A stretch of DNA of 38,650 nucleotides from an uncultured Collinsella sp. Lineage in GTDB: Bacteria > Actinomycetota > Coriobacteriia > Coriobacteriales > Coriobacteriaceae. The stretch spans positions 1-38,650 of the forward strand of contig CABSMS010000007.1 in the NCBI GenBank assembly GCA_902478885.1. The letters run 5' to 3'. The position numbers and the translations under genes were made by a program. Of this stretch, positions 1 through 8,225 are shown piece after piece (position 1 is the first letter of the stretch; every line of letters starts with the position of its first letter). The notes beneath the pieces were generated by a model. The model did no database searches. It was not told the origin of the DNA and saw nothing but the letters and a program-made list of their open reading frames with translations.

Positions 1-14
1 TGTATAAGAGACAG
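1..14. other. Nextera transposon adapter remnant (artifact)
   Basis: TGTATAAGAGACAG is the 3' part of the Tn5 mosaic-end adapter used in Nextera libraries. The matching reverse adapter is at the other end of the window. It is not genomic, so native sequence starts at about base 15. Confidence 0.95.
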
Positions 15-1219
15 GTGTTAAGCAATGCCGTTCCGTGAGGATGTTCAGCGGCAGGCAGCGTCTCCAAGCCGGCCGTTTGCGAGGGGCTCAGCACCAAACC
101 GACTCCGGCATACACCACAACGGTCAGCGCCACGACGACGCCGATGTTCATGCTTGCCGCCGTCATCGAGATTGCAGTCTGCCCCACGGCAATCAGGGCA
201 AAGCCGACCGGCAACAGCGGCCATGCGCCACGGGCGTCCATCACGCGTCCGCCCACAATCGAGGTCACGGCGTTGCAGGCAATCGCCGGCAAAATGAGCA
301 GGCCCGCAACAAGTGCGGTCATGCCGTAGGCACCTTCAAAATAGAGCGGCAACAAAACACTCATCGAGAACGTCGTCATCATCGACACCACCACAAGCAG
401 GCACGCAGGCCAAAAGCGAACGCTCGCCATGGGACGCACGTTAAGCACCGGATGCTCAAGTTTGAGCTGGCGGGCCGCAAACAGGCCGAGCAGCACAAGG
501 GCGGCGAAGAGCGTCACGATGCCGGCAATCAGATTGGTCGAGAACTCGCCTACGGAATACACAAATGCCGTAATGCCGGCAGCGAGCAAAACAACCGACA
601 GAATATCAAGCGTGGCGTTCGAGCGCTCTCCGACATTCTGAACAAGCTTTACGCCCGCCGCAGCGACCACAATGCCGCCCACCAGCGGCACTACGAACAC
701 CGCCCTCCAGCCAAACAACGTGCACATAAGACCGCTGATCACAGGTCCAAACGCCGGCCCCAGCGTAATGCAGGCACCGCCCAGGCTCAGATACAGACCG
801 AGCTTCTCGCGCGGGGCGCAAGACAACACCACGTTCATCATGAGCGGGAACAAGATGCCCGATCCCGCAGCCTGCAAAATACGGCTTGGCAGCAAAACGC
901 TAAACGACGGAGCGACCAGGCACAGGATTTCGCCGGCGACCATGCATCCGCATGCGAAAAACAGCAGTTTACGCGTCGAGAAACGGCCGGACAGGAAGGC
1001 CATGATGGCCGTAAAGATCGACGTCACGATCATGTAGCCCGAGACGAGCCACTGTGCCGTGGTGGCACTCACCGAAAAGGCTGCCATAATGTCGTGCAAC
1101 GCCACGTTAATGATGTTCTCGTTAAACGCGGCAACAAAGGCTGCAATATACATTACGACGAGAATCGCCGCAGTGGCCGATGGCGTTACTTGAACTTGTT
1201 GCTGAGATTTGCTCCCCAT
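15..1219 (-). CDS. DHA2-family MFS drug:proton antiporter, C-terminus cut by contig end
   Basis: This is a membrane exporter of the 14-helix DHA2 (EmrB/QacA) branch of the major facilitator superfamily, expected to expel drugs or other amphiphiles using the proton gradient. The reverse-strand reading frame is open from ATG 1219 to the contig end, about 401 residues. It begins MGSKSQQQVQV and then shows hydrophobic segments, NIINVALHDIM (where the family usually has TIVNVAL), the loop motif SGRFSTRKLL after helix 2, and the antiporter motif C as GPAFGPVISG. The last readable residues, EHPHGTALLN, match the region before the final helices, so roughly the last 80 to 100 residues are missing. AGGAAGG ends 6 nt before the start. 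It is divergent from the deformylase-like gene at 1424. The substrate is unknown. Confidence 0.88.
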
Positions 1220-1423
1220 GCATTTCCTTCCTCTTGGAACGATAGTCGCATCGCCCCAGAGGAACAGTCCAGGGCGAAAATGAGCCCTAGACTTACGCCA
1301 GACGCCGTACACGACGAATCTGGCAACATGGTCCAACGTCGAAAGATTGTAACGCGGACGCACAGCTTTCCTTCCGCGCTATTATTAAAAGTCCACGAAA
1401 GCATAAGACATGAGGAGCCCGCC

Positions 1424-1834
1424 ATGATTAAACCCATCATGAAATCCGAGTTCTTTTTGCGTCTGCCTTCCGAAGACGCGGGACCCGACGATGCCGCAAC
1501 CGGGCAGGATCTCCTGGATACACTCCACGAGCATGAGCGCGAGTGCGTGGGCCTCGCCGCCAACATGATCGGCGTGCGCAAACGCATCATCTGCGTAAAG
1601 GACGGCAACAGGACACTCCTGATGTACAACCCTCAAATTCTTGAGCAGGTCAATGCCTATCAGACGAGCGAAGGATGCCTCTCGCTGATCGGCGAGCGTC
1701 CCTGTACCCGCTATCGTCGCATTAAGGTGGAGTATTTGGACGAGAACTTCGTTCACCGCATCAAAAACTTCTCGGGCTACACCGCCGAAATCATCCAGCA
1801 CGAAATCGACCACTGCAACGGCGTCGTGGTTTAG
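1424..1834 (+). CDS. Peptide deformylase-like protein with altered motif I
   Basis: A 136-residue member of the peptide deformylase family, metal enzymes that remove the formyl group from the N-terminal methionine of new proteins. Motif II is intact (EGCLS, residues 83-87, metal-ligand Cys85), as is motif III (HEIDH, residues 126-130, with both His ligands and catalytic Glu127). Motif I reads GLAANM at residues 43-48. The family normally has GLAAxQ, whose Gln contacts the substrate, and here it is Met48. The protein is shorter than typical deformylases (about 150 to 190 residues). GAGGAG at 1412-1417 sits 6 nt before ATG 1424. A much longer open frame upstream is antisense to the MFS gene and is not coding. 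A second family member lies at 17509-17928. Whether it is a true deformylase or a repurposed hydrolase cannot be decided here. Confidence 0.85.
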   Translation: MIKPIMKSEFFLRLPSEDAGPDDAATGQDLLDTLHEHERECVGLAANMIGVRKRIICVKDGNRTLLMYNPQILEQVNAYQTSEGCLSLIGERPCTRYRRIKVEYLDENFVHRIKNFSGYTAEIIQHEIDHCNGVVV

Positions 1835-1870
1835 GCCACCCGCCAAAATGAGGGTACCGGAGGCCTCCCT

Positions 1871-2794
1871 ATGGATATCAGCCGCTTTGGCGAATTCGCC
1901 ATCTTAGCGCAGTCACGCACGTTTCTTGATGCGGCGGAACTGCTTTTCATGTCGCAATCAGCCCTCTCCAAGCACATCATGGCAATGGAGCACGAACTCG
2001 GCTGCAAGCTCATCGATCGAAGCCAGCGCCACGTAACACTCACCGCGCAAGGTGAAGCGCTCCTCCCCTATGCGCAAAAAATTGCGACGCTTCAGCATCG
2101 CTATCTTGCCGCCATTCAAATAGGTGCAGGTGAGCCGCTCGAGCACCTCACCGTAGGTTCTATCCCCATTATGGCCCCTTATGGGATTACGGACGCCGTC
2201 ATCGATTTTCAGCAGGCGAACCCCTCATATTCTGTCGAGCTCATCGAGGGCGAGGGCGACACACTCAAGCGCATGCTCCTACACGAGGACATTGACCTGG
2301 CCTTCATCCGTGACAGCGGCGCCATCGAGCCGGAGTTCAAAAAGATTCCCTTTACGACCGACCGGCTCGTGGCCGTCCTTCCGCTCGACCATCCACTCGC
2401 CGAACGTGACACCGTCGAGATAGACGACCTTATCGACGAGAATTTCCTCATGCTTCCCCAAGGCTCGTTCGTAAGCGAGCTCGTCCTTTCCATTTGCCGC
2501 GAAGCTGGATTTGGCCCACGTGTTACGTTCACCGGCAAACGAGCCGAGAACATCATCTCTCTTGTCGCACGCGGCGCCGGTGTCTCATTCCTCATGCGCA
2601 AGCCGGCGGAATCGCTTGCCAGCGGAAAGGTAGCCCTGGTGCCGCTTGAGCCCGCGGCGACCTCCGAGGTCAGGCTCTACCTCAAGCGGAACGCCGCGCA
2701 CTCGCAGGCGGTCGTCTCGTTCATCGGCTTCCTCCCCTACCGTCAGCTCCTGCAGGGCGACCGTACGTCTTCCACCGTGGCACGCCCGTCATAA
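1871..2794 (+). CDS. LysR-family transcriptional regulator
   Basis: A 307-residue LysR-type regulator. The N-terminal winged helix-turn-helix is clear (residues 1-60, with FLDAAELLFMSQSALSKHI as the recognition region). A periplasmic-binding-like effector domain follows (from about residue 90, starting LTVGSIPIMAPYG). The start at 1871 is set by GGAGG at 1859-1863, 7 nt upstream. It begins 36 nt after the deformylase-like gene on the same strand and could be cotranscribed with it. LysR proteins usually control neighbouring or divergent genes, but no target is evident. The transcript ends at the strong hairpin at 2857-2897. Confidence 0.9.
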   Translation: MDISRFGEFAILAQSRTFLDAAELLFMSQSALSKHIMAMEHELGCKLIDRSQRHVTLTAQGEALLPYAQKIATLQHRYLAAIQIGAGEPLEHLTVGSIPIMAPYGITDAVIDFQQANPSYSVELIEGEGDTLKRMLLHEDIDLAFIRDSGAIEPEFKKIPFTTDRLVAVLPLDHPLAERDTVEIDDLIDENFLMLPQGSFVSELVLSICREAGFGPRVTFTGKRAENIISLVARGAGVSFLMRKPAESLASGKVALVPLEPAATSEVRLYLKRNAAHSQAVVSFIGFLPYRQLLQGDRTSSTVARPS

Positions 2795-2856
2795 TCCCCG
2801 CTGCTCCACAACCGCAGACCTGTGTCCGCAAACACGATGACAGCGGCACAAAACAC

Positions 2857-2897
2857 AAATATGCCTCGGGCGGCACGTCGCCGTCCGAGGCATATTT
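2857..2897. terminator. Bidirectional intrinsic terminator
   Basis: A perfect 13-bp stem, AAATATGCCTCGG pairing with CCGAGGCATATTT, encloses a GC-rich loop. It lies between the convergent LysR gene and PTS gene, and its A and T tracts suit termination in both directions. Confidence 0.88.
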
Positions 2898-2917
2898 AAT
2901 CAAAGTGCGCAGAAAGA

Positions 2918-4360
2918 CTAGTCCACCGAGATGTTGAGTGCCTTACCGCCCTCGTCCTTCTTGGTACCGATCACCATAGCGGCGACAAGAGCCAGAACGA
3001 AAGCGACCACACCGGAGATGACAAGGCCGATAAAGCCCGTGTCGATGCCGGCAGGGTTAATAAAGCTCGGGAAACCGAGCGGGCCGGAGGCACCGAAGGC
3101 ATAGAGCTTGGCACCCATGAGGCCGGCAATGGCGCCGCCTACACCAGCGGAAATAAAGGTTGCCCACATAAGGCGCTTACGCGGCAGCAAGATGGCGTAA
3201 AGCGCAGGCTCGTTGACACCGAAAATCGAAGAGACAAGGGCGGGAATGTTGACGGCAGCATTTTCCTCGGAGTCCTTGGTTCGGATGATCATGCCAAGCA
3301 CAGCGCCGGCGATGGCACAACCGCCTGCATACACGAGCGGGTTAATGAGGTCATAGCCGTAGGTTGCGACATCGAGGAACCACAGCGGGATGATACCCCA
3401 GTGCAGGCCGAACATGACGAGCAGGCTCCAGAACGTGCCGATGACAAAGCCGGCGATGGCGGGTTGGAAGTTGATGAGCATCAGAATGATCTGGGCAACG
3501 ATGTTGGAGAGGACCGTCATGACCGGACCGACCACAAGCAGGCCAAGGATGCCGCAAATGAGGAGCGTTAGGATGTTGGAGAAGAACGAGCTCACAAGCG
3601 CGGGCAGCGCGTTAGAAAGGGCCTTGTGCACCTTGGAGGCAATCCAGACGATAAAGATCGCAGGCAGAATCGTCGATGAGTAATTCTGCATGATCAGCGG
3701 GATGCCAAAAATATCACCGTAGACATTGGACTCGAAGACCGTGCCGGCGCCGAGCGTGTAGAGCGGATCTCCGCCCATAAGGGCAACGAGCGTCGGGTAG
3801 ACGAGGATACCGCCGAGCGCCATTCCCATAACGGGCTTAAGTCCGAACTTCTTGGCCGACGTCCAGCCAATGATTAGCGGAAAGTAATAGAAGACCGAAT
3901 CTCCGATTGCCGAGAGCGTCACATACGTATTGCTGTCCTTGGCAAGCCAACCGGCAACCGTGCAGAGCGCGAGCATCGACTTGATAAAGCCACCGGCCAT
4001 AAGCACGCCAAGAACCGGTTGCAGAATCTCGGAGATGATGGCCAGCAGACGCGAGAATGGATCGCCCTTTTTGACGTCGTCGCCTTCATCGATATCGAGT
4101 GCGGGTTTGGAGTCGAACCCGCCAATCTGAACAAGGTCGTTGTAGACGGCCTCGACAGTGGCACCAATCACGACCTGATACTGTCCGCCGGCCTGGATGA
4201 CGTCAACGACGCCCTTCGTCGCCTTAAGCTCATTGGTCTGGGCGAGCGATTCATCCTTGAGGTGGAAGCGGAGACGCGTAATGCAGTGGCTCACGTCTAA
4301 CACATTGTCTCGACCACCGACCTTTGTGATGATTTCATCGCAAAGCTTCTGGTATTTCAT
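2918..4360 (-). CDS. PTS beta-glucoside-type EIIBC permease
   Basis: A 480-residue phosphotransferase-system sugar permease of the glucose/beta-glucoside superfamily, which imports a sugar while phosphorylating it. The EIIB domain is N-terminal, with the phosphorylated cysteine in VSHCITRLRF (Cys26). The EIIC domain has about ten membrane segments and carries GLHWGIIPLW and GVNEPALY, matching the family's GxHWG and GITEP-type motifs. There is no EIIA domain, so phosphate must come from an EIIA encoded elsewhere. AAGGAG lies 6 nt before ATG 4360. No LicT-type antiterminator gene or RAT hairpin is visible, unlike many bgl systems. It lies 193 bp downstream of, and codirectional with, the ceramidase-fold genes, which suggests their substrate is carbohydrate-related. 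Sugar specificity (beta-glucoside, trehalose, sucrose or other) cannot be fixed. Confidence 0.9.
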   Translation of the reverse strand: MKYQKLCDEIITKVGGRDNVLDVSHCITRLRFHLKDESLAQTNELKATKGVVDVIQAGGQYQVVIGATVEAVYNDLVQIGGFDSKPALDIDEGDDVKKGDPFSRLLAIISEILQPVLGVLMAGGFIKSMLALCTVAGWLAKDSNTYVTLSAIGDSVFYYFPLIIGWTSAKKFGLKPVMGMALGGILVYPTLVALMGGDPLYTLGAGTVFESNVYGDIFGIPLIMQNYSSTILPAIFIVWIASKVHKALSNALPALVSSFFSNILTLLICGILGLLVVGPVMTVLSNIVAQIILMLINFQPAIAGFVIGTFWSLLVMFGLHWGIIPLWFLDVATYGYDLINPLVYAGGCAIAGAVLGMIIRTKDSEENAAVNIPALVSSIFGVNEPALYAILLPRKRLMWATFISAGVGGAIAGLMGAKLYAFGASGPLGFPSFINPAGIDTGFIGLVISGVVAFVLALVAAMVIGTKKDEGGKALNISVD

Positions 4361-4553
4361 GGAATTCTCCTTTTTCTGAGCGGGGTATAGCATCGATTTC
4401 ATGCCTCCGTAGTCGACGTGGGAGGGCAAGGAACCCGCTTCCCCCTTTGAAATCCGCGGACGCACGTACGCCCGGGATGCGAAACGGCAGAGAAGATGGA
4501 AGATGCCGATCACATGGCGGCGAGCCTCATTGGCCCATGTCACGCAATCAGGT

Positions 4554-5672
4554 CTACAAACGCGAATCTGCTGCGCCGAGAAGTCTCGTCGTCTGGCAGA
4601 ACTTGCCACACAGACGTTCCGGTTCGCCCTGGGGAATCTGAGTACGCTCGGTCTCAAAGGAGAGGCCGTACTCGCGTGCCGGAAGGAAATACTCGAAATA
4701 GCCGTTGGTGTAACCACAAACTATTCCCTCGACCGGGCATTCGCGCTTCATGCGAATACCCAAGTCGCTGCCGAGCTCACTCGGGAACACAAAGAGATGC
4801 AGGCCGCCCAAACTGATGACGGCACACTTAAGCGTGAGCGAAAAGTCGTCATGGGCAACGGTGTGATAGAACGTCTGAGGCTCGATGCGGTCGAGAACGA
4901 CCTCGCGATCGAGCTTGATCTGGGAAATCGCCTCGGCAAGACCGGTCGAAACGCGCTCGACCTCGGGAATGCCGCGTCCCTGGCGAAAATTGCGGTCGCT
5001 ACAGTCGCCAGCAGCACCGACGACCATGGCCGGATAGTAACCAAGACTCTGAGCGAGCTTTTTGCCGGTAAGACCGGCGAGTTCGCTCGTGAGCTCCGTG
5101 CAGTCGGGTCCGACGCAAGCGGAATGCACCGCCCAGTTCACAAAGCCCGCAAATGGCTTGCCTTCGGTATCGAAGAACGATACGACAATGACCTCATTGT
5201 CGGCGAGTTCACCTGGGATGATGCGGTTGTCGTAGAAACCGGTGATGACCTGCTTGCCCAAGCGACAAATCGCGGGCTGTGCGTTGGCGCGGCACTCCTC
5301 AAAGCATTGGCAAATGGTATCGAGGAACCAGCGGTAGTAGTTCTCGTCGAATTTTCCCGTCCACCAGCTGCGGTGGTAAGCGACGATTGAAGTATGGTCG
5401 TGCGTCGCCGAGAGCAAAACGCAGTCACGGTCGATTCCATAGCGCTCGGCGAGCATTGTCTTGACTTCCTCGGCCATGCTTTCCTCGAACTCGAGGACAT
5501 CGGCATTAAAAAGAAACACTTCACGTTCGCCTTGCTGGAAGAGGATGGCGTTGGCGAAGACGTCATCATGGACGCCCGTCGCAGGTTCAAGACGGTTGGG
5601 AAGATTGCGGTAGCCAATCAGGTAGATGTCGCCCTGTGGGGTAATTTTGCGGCGCGCGTGTCCAATGTTCAT
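4554..5672 (-). CDS. Neutral/alkaline ceramidase-fold protein, short, metal site largely retained
   Basis: A 372-residue protein resembling the N-terminal catalytic domain of neutral/alkaline ceramidases, zinc amidases that cleave N-acyl bonds. The start MNIGHARRKITP is typical of the family. SATHDHTS matches the zinc-binding THTHSGP segment, NWAVHSACVG matches the second histidine segment (FAxHxT), and GAAGDCSDR matches the GAAGDxNP loop. There is no signal peptide and the C-terminal domain of secreted ceramidases is absent, so it is probably cytosolic and acts on something other than membrane ceramide. AAGGAG lies 7 nt before ATG 5672. It starts 18 nt after the paralogous gene upstream, with which it surely forms an operon. 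The specific substrate is unknown. Confidence 0.75.
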   Translation of the reverse strand: MNIGHARRKITPQGDIYLIGYRNLPNRLEPATGVHDDVFANAILFQQGEREVFLFNADVLEFEESMAEEVKTMLAERYGIDRDCVLLSATHDHTSIVAYHRSWWTGKFDENYYRWFLDTICQCFEECRANAQPAICRLGKQVITGFYDNRIIPGELADNEVIVVSFFDTEGKPFAGFVNWAVHSACVGPDCTELTSELAGLTGKKLAQSLGYYPAMVVGAAGDCSDRNFRQGRGIPEVERVSTGLAEAISQIKLDREVVLDRIEPQTFYHTVAHDDFSLTLKCAVISLGGLHLFVFPSELGSDLGIRMKRECPVEGIVCGYTNGYFEYFLPAREYGLSFETERTQIPQGEPERLCGKFCQTTRLLGAADSRL

Positions 5673-5690
5673 GCACGTTCTCCTTCTGTG

Positions 5691-6938
5691 TCACGCCGCA
5701 TTCAAGGCGGCAATGATGATTTCGACGAGGCGCTCATGGGATCCGGCGGCAAAACCGGAGTTCATAGCCTCATAGGTGATTTTTTCGTACGCGTCGGGAG
5801 CCGGTAGGTACTTCTGTCCGCCGTTGACGAGCGTGGCAAAGAACACAGAGCCGGACCGGGCGGCGCGCACAGTGGCGCCGAATGCACTCGAGACCTCGGG
5901 TTGTACGCCGACAAGCTCGACGTTTCCCAGCCGGAGCAGATAGACCCTCGTGCGCTGCTCGCCAGCGGCATGAAACTCATACGTTCGGTGCGGAGCCAAA
6001 GAGTGAAAATCGGCGCGTGTCTGAGCGGGCAGGAGAACGTCGACCGTGCGGGCATCAATGCCGGTAGCGTCATCCTCACGCGCCATGCGAGCGGCTTCGA
6101 TCAAAGCATTGCCCAAGGCCTGCCCCTGCTGGTGCAGCATGCGGTATCCGTCCTCATGGGCATCGACCGTCTGCTTAACGCCGGCCGCATCGAACATGAC
6201 GTTCATGGCGCGCTCCGCCGGACCTTGGTCGCCCGCGGCGCCTGGCAGCAACAGGGCAACGCCGCCCAGCTCGCGCTCGAGTGACATGGCGGCAAAACCA
6301 AAGAGGTCTCCGCTCGCCATGCGCCTCCCCTCGGAGTCGCGCGACCCGTCGAGCACGGAGGACTGAACGTCCGCCGTCGCGAGCACGGCAACATACTCGC
6401 CCCCGGCATCCCTTATGGCGAGTACGGGCATCGTGTGGTCGGCAAACCCCCTGGGATTCGAGCCCAACCACCAGCCGGCAGGCGTCTCAATGTCGCGATT
6501 AACGTTCACGGGGCATTCGCCCTCCACAGTGGCGAGCGTGGCAGAGTGAATGCCCGCAACAGCGCGCTCGACAGCCGTGCGGGCGGCAGCGACGAGCGCT
6601 GCGCGATAGCGCTCGTTGCAATTGCGGGTAGCATCGTCGGCAAGATGCCCGGAAGTGCGGACGTGAGGCATGGAAAACGTGTGGGTAGGAACCACCCAAG
6701 AATAAGCACCGCTGCAATTGGCGGCATCCTCAACAACCTCACGCAGATCGGCGAGTAGAGCCGGAGCGATCGAGGTGACCTCAAGCGAAAGGACGCAGGC
6801 GCGTCGCCCCGTCCCCTCGATGATAAGGGCACGGGCGAAGACCTCATGACGGAGTTCGTCGAAACCGTCGAACGGCAACACGTTCCCAAGATCGATGGCC
6901 ACACGAGCGGCCCCAGCCCTCATCTCTCCTTCGCCCAT
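5691..6938 (-). CDS. Ceramidase-fold paralogue with altered metal site
   Basis: A 415-residue protein related to its neighbour at 4554-5672 and to the neutral ceramidase N-terminal domain. VPTHTFSMPH stands at the THTHSGP position: the first histidine is kept but the second of the HxH pair is Phe. GAAGDQGP is the conserved loop. Where the neighbour has NWAVHSACVG, this protein reads LATADVQSSVL and has no histidine. It may therefore bind metal differently or act as a non-catalytic partner. There is no signal peptide. ATG 6938 is preferred because GGGGAG lies 8 nt upstream; an internal ATG 15 nt later has a poorly spaced site. It begins 26 nt after the amidohydrolase gene stops. Family assignment is by motif order, and function is unknown. 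Confidence 0.7.
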   Translation of the reverse strand: MGEGEMRAGAARVAIDLGNVLPFDGFDELRHEVFARALIIEGTGRRACVLSLEVTSIAPALLADLREVVEDAANCSGAYSWVVPTHTFSMPHVRTSGHLADDATRNCNERYRAALVAAARTAVERAVAGIHSATLATVEGECPVNVNRDIETPAGWWLGSNPRGFADHTMPVLAIRDAGGEYVAVLATADVQSSVLDGSRDSEGRRMASGDLFGFAAMSLERELGGVALLLPGAAGDQGPAERAMNVMFDAAGVKQTVDAHEDGYRMLHQQGQALGNALIEAARMAREDDATGIDARTVDVLLPAQTRADFHSLAPHRTYEFHAAGEQRTRVYLLRLGNVELVGVQPEVSSAFGATVRAARSGSVFFATLVNGGQKYLPAPDAYEKITYEAMNSGFAAGSHERLVEIIIAALNAA

Positions 6939-6964
6939 GGCAGATACTCCCCTCTGATTGCCGC

Positions 6965-7999
6965 TCACTCGACACCGTACAGTTGCTGCGCCGTACCGCC
7001 AAGCACAAGGTCGCTGTCTGTATCGCTCAGATTTGCAGCGCGAACGCAGGCGACACCCTCGGTGAGCCACTCGCGTTTGACGGGATAGCTCGTGCCAAAA
7101 ACAATATGGTCTGCACCCAGCACGTCAACCGCGCAGGCGAGGAGTGTCTTGCCCCAAGGCTGGGCATGGGACATGTCGAAATAGATGTTGTTCTCGAGGT
7201 GCCTGGAAACGGTCTCGGTATCGACCTGAAAACGGCCAGAAGCATCAGGGCGCTTGGGACCATGAGGCAGCAGCATCTCCTTGAACGCAAAGTATGCGCC
7301 GCCGAGCATGGAGTGGACCATCTTGATATTGGGATAGCGCTCAAAGAAATCACCAAAGATCTCTCGGCCGATCGCCGTAGTTTGGTCGACGCAGCGGCCA
7401 TAAGAGCGGCGAAGGTTGTCGTACGCGAGAAGCGACTCGTTCTCGACCGGCACGGGAACATGGTGCACGTAAACGGTGACATGGCGTTCGTTCAGGTGCT
7501 CGAAAAAGCTCGAGAAGACCTGGTCGTCGAGATAGCGCTTGCCGTAGTGAGCGCAGAGCTGCACGCCCGCAAAACCATCGTCGAGCCTGCGGTCGAGCTC
7601 CTCCAAATTCGCTTTGGTGCCAAAGGGCGGCACGGCGACAAGCGGAATCAGACGGCCATTTGACGCCTTCGCGTCAGCAGCCATACCGTCGTTGAAACGC
7701 CGGCACATCTCGAGCGACATCCACTCGTGGCAGCCGGGGAGCTTGAGGATCGCCTTGTCGACCCCCGCCTCATCCATATCGGCCAAGCGCTTCTCGAGGG
7801 TGTAGTCGCCCTCAATGTAGTTAAGACCCGGAGAACCGGCGGGCATCTCGATCACGATCTGTCGTTTGCCGGCGGAATTCATGGTCAGATAGCCTTCGGT
7901 GTCATAGGCGCGGGGTACCTCGGCCAAAAACTGTTCGCAGAGCGTCTCGTCATGAAAGATGTGCTCGTCGAACCAGTAGGAATTTGCATCGATAATCAT
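6965..7999 (-). CDS. Amidohydrolase-2 (ACMSD-like) family protein with unusual metal ligands
   Basis: A 344-residue TIM-barrel protein of the amidohydrolase-2 family (ACMSD-type decarboxylases and related hydrolases). Recognisable segments are the N-terminal strand MIIDANSYWF, the central YVHHVPV and KMVHSMLGG histidine segments, and the C-terminal DHIVFGTSYPV. In catalytic members the first strand carries HxH (or ExH) and the last carries Asp (FGTDYP). Here these are N-S-Y and Ser, so three expected metal or catalytic ligands are replaced. It is the first gene of the minus-strand cluster continuing with the two ceramidase-fold genes. A promoter and a palindromic site lie upstream (8032-8097). 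The ribosome binding site is weak (AAAGGCGG, 9 nt away). Function is unknown. Confidence 0.78.
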   Translation of the reverse strand: MIIDANSYWFDEHIFHDETLCEQFLAEVPRAYDTEGYLTMNSAGKRQIVIEMPAGSPGLNYIEGDYTLEKRLADMDEAGVDKAILKLPGCHEWMSLEMCRRFNDGMAADAKASNGRLIPLVAVPPFGTKANLEELDRRLDDGFAGVQLCAHYGKRYLDDQVFSSFFEHLNERHVTVYVHHVPVPVENESLLAYDNLRRSYGRCVDQTTAIGREIFGDFFERYPNIKMVHSMLGGAYFAFKEMLLPHGPKRPDASGRFQVDTETVSRHLENNIYFDMSHAQPWGKTLLACAVDVLGADHIVFGTSYPVKREWLTEGVACVRAANLSDTDSDLVLGGTAQQLYGVE

Positions 8000-8031
8000 T
8001 GGTTGGAACCGCCTTTCATCTTGTTGAAAAC

Positions 8032-8061
8032 ATTCTAGAAAAGCAGGTACCCGGACATCAA
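8032..8061 (-). promoter_or_regulatory. Predicted promoter of the amidohydrolase/ceramidase-fold operon
   Basis: On the minus strand, TTGATG (8056-8061) and TAGAAT (8032-8037) are separated by 18 nt, close to the sigma-70 consensus, about 30 nt upstream of ATG 7999. Confidence 0.55.
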
Positions 8062-8080
8062 TTCCAGCTTAAGCCCACTG

Positions 8081-8097
8081 TATTCCATTTTGGAATA
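8081..8097. promoter_or_regulatory. Putative operator palindrome
   Basis: TATTCCATTTTGGAATA is a perfect inverted repeat with 7-bp arms, centred about 30 bp upstream of the predicted -35 box. This suits an activator site. A further half-site, ATTCCA, is at 8061-8066. The protein that binds is not known. Confidence 0.5.
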
Positions 8098-8165
8098 GAA
8101 CTTACCGCTCACACGCGAACCTCGCCCGCTCAACGAGACAAGTGCTAACAGCACGGGCTTAGACA

Positions 8166-8208
8166 GAAAACGGTCGGCCCGCATCCGTTGCGGGCCGACC
8201 GTTTCATT
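8166..8208 (-). terminator. Intrinsic terminator of the aminotransferase gene
   Basis: AAACGGTCGGCCCGCA pairs with TGCGGGCCGACCGTTT in a perfect stem of about 16 bp just downstream of the stop at 8226. The A/T flanks allow use on either strand. Confidence 0.85.
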
Positions 8209-8225
8209 ACAGGCTACCTTTGCCG

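Noticed and set aside
35..1423. A 599-residue plus-strand open frame ending at 1834
   Set aside because: Its first 463 codons are antisense to the DHA2 transporter and give an Arg/His-rich protein without family motifs. Only the last 136 codons, from the ATG with a good ribosome binding site, are a real gene.
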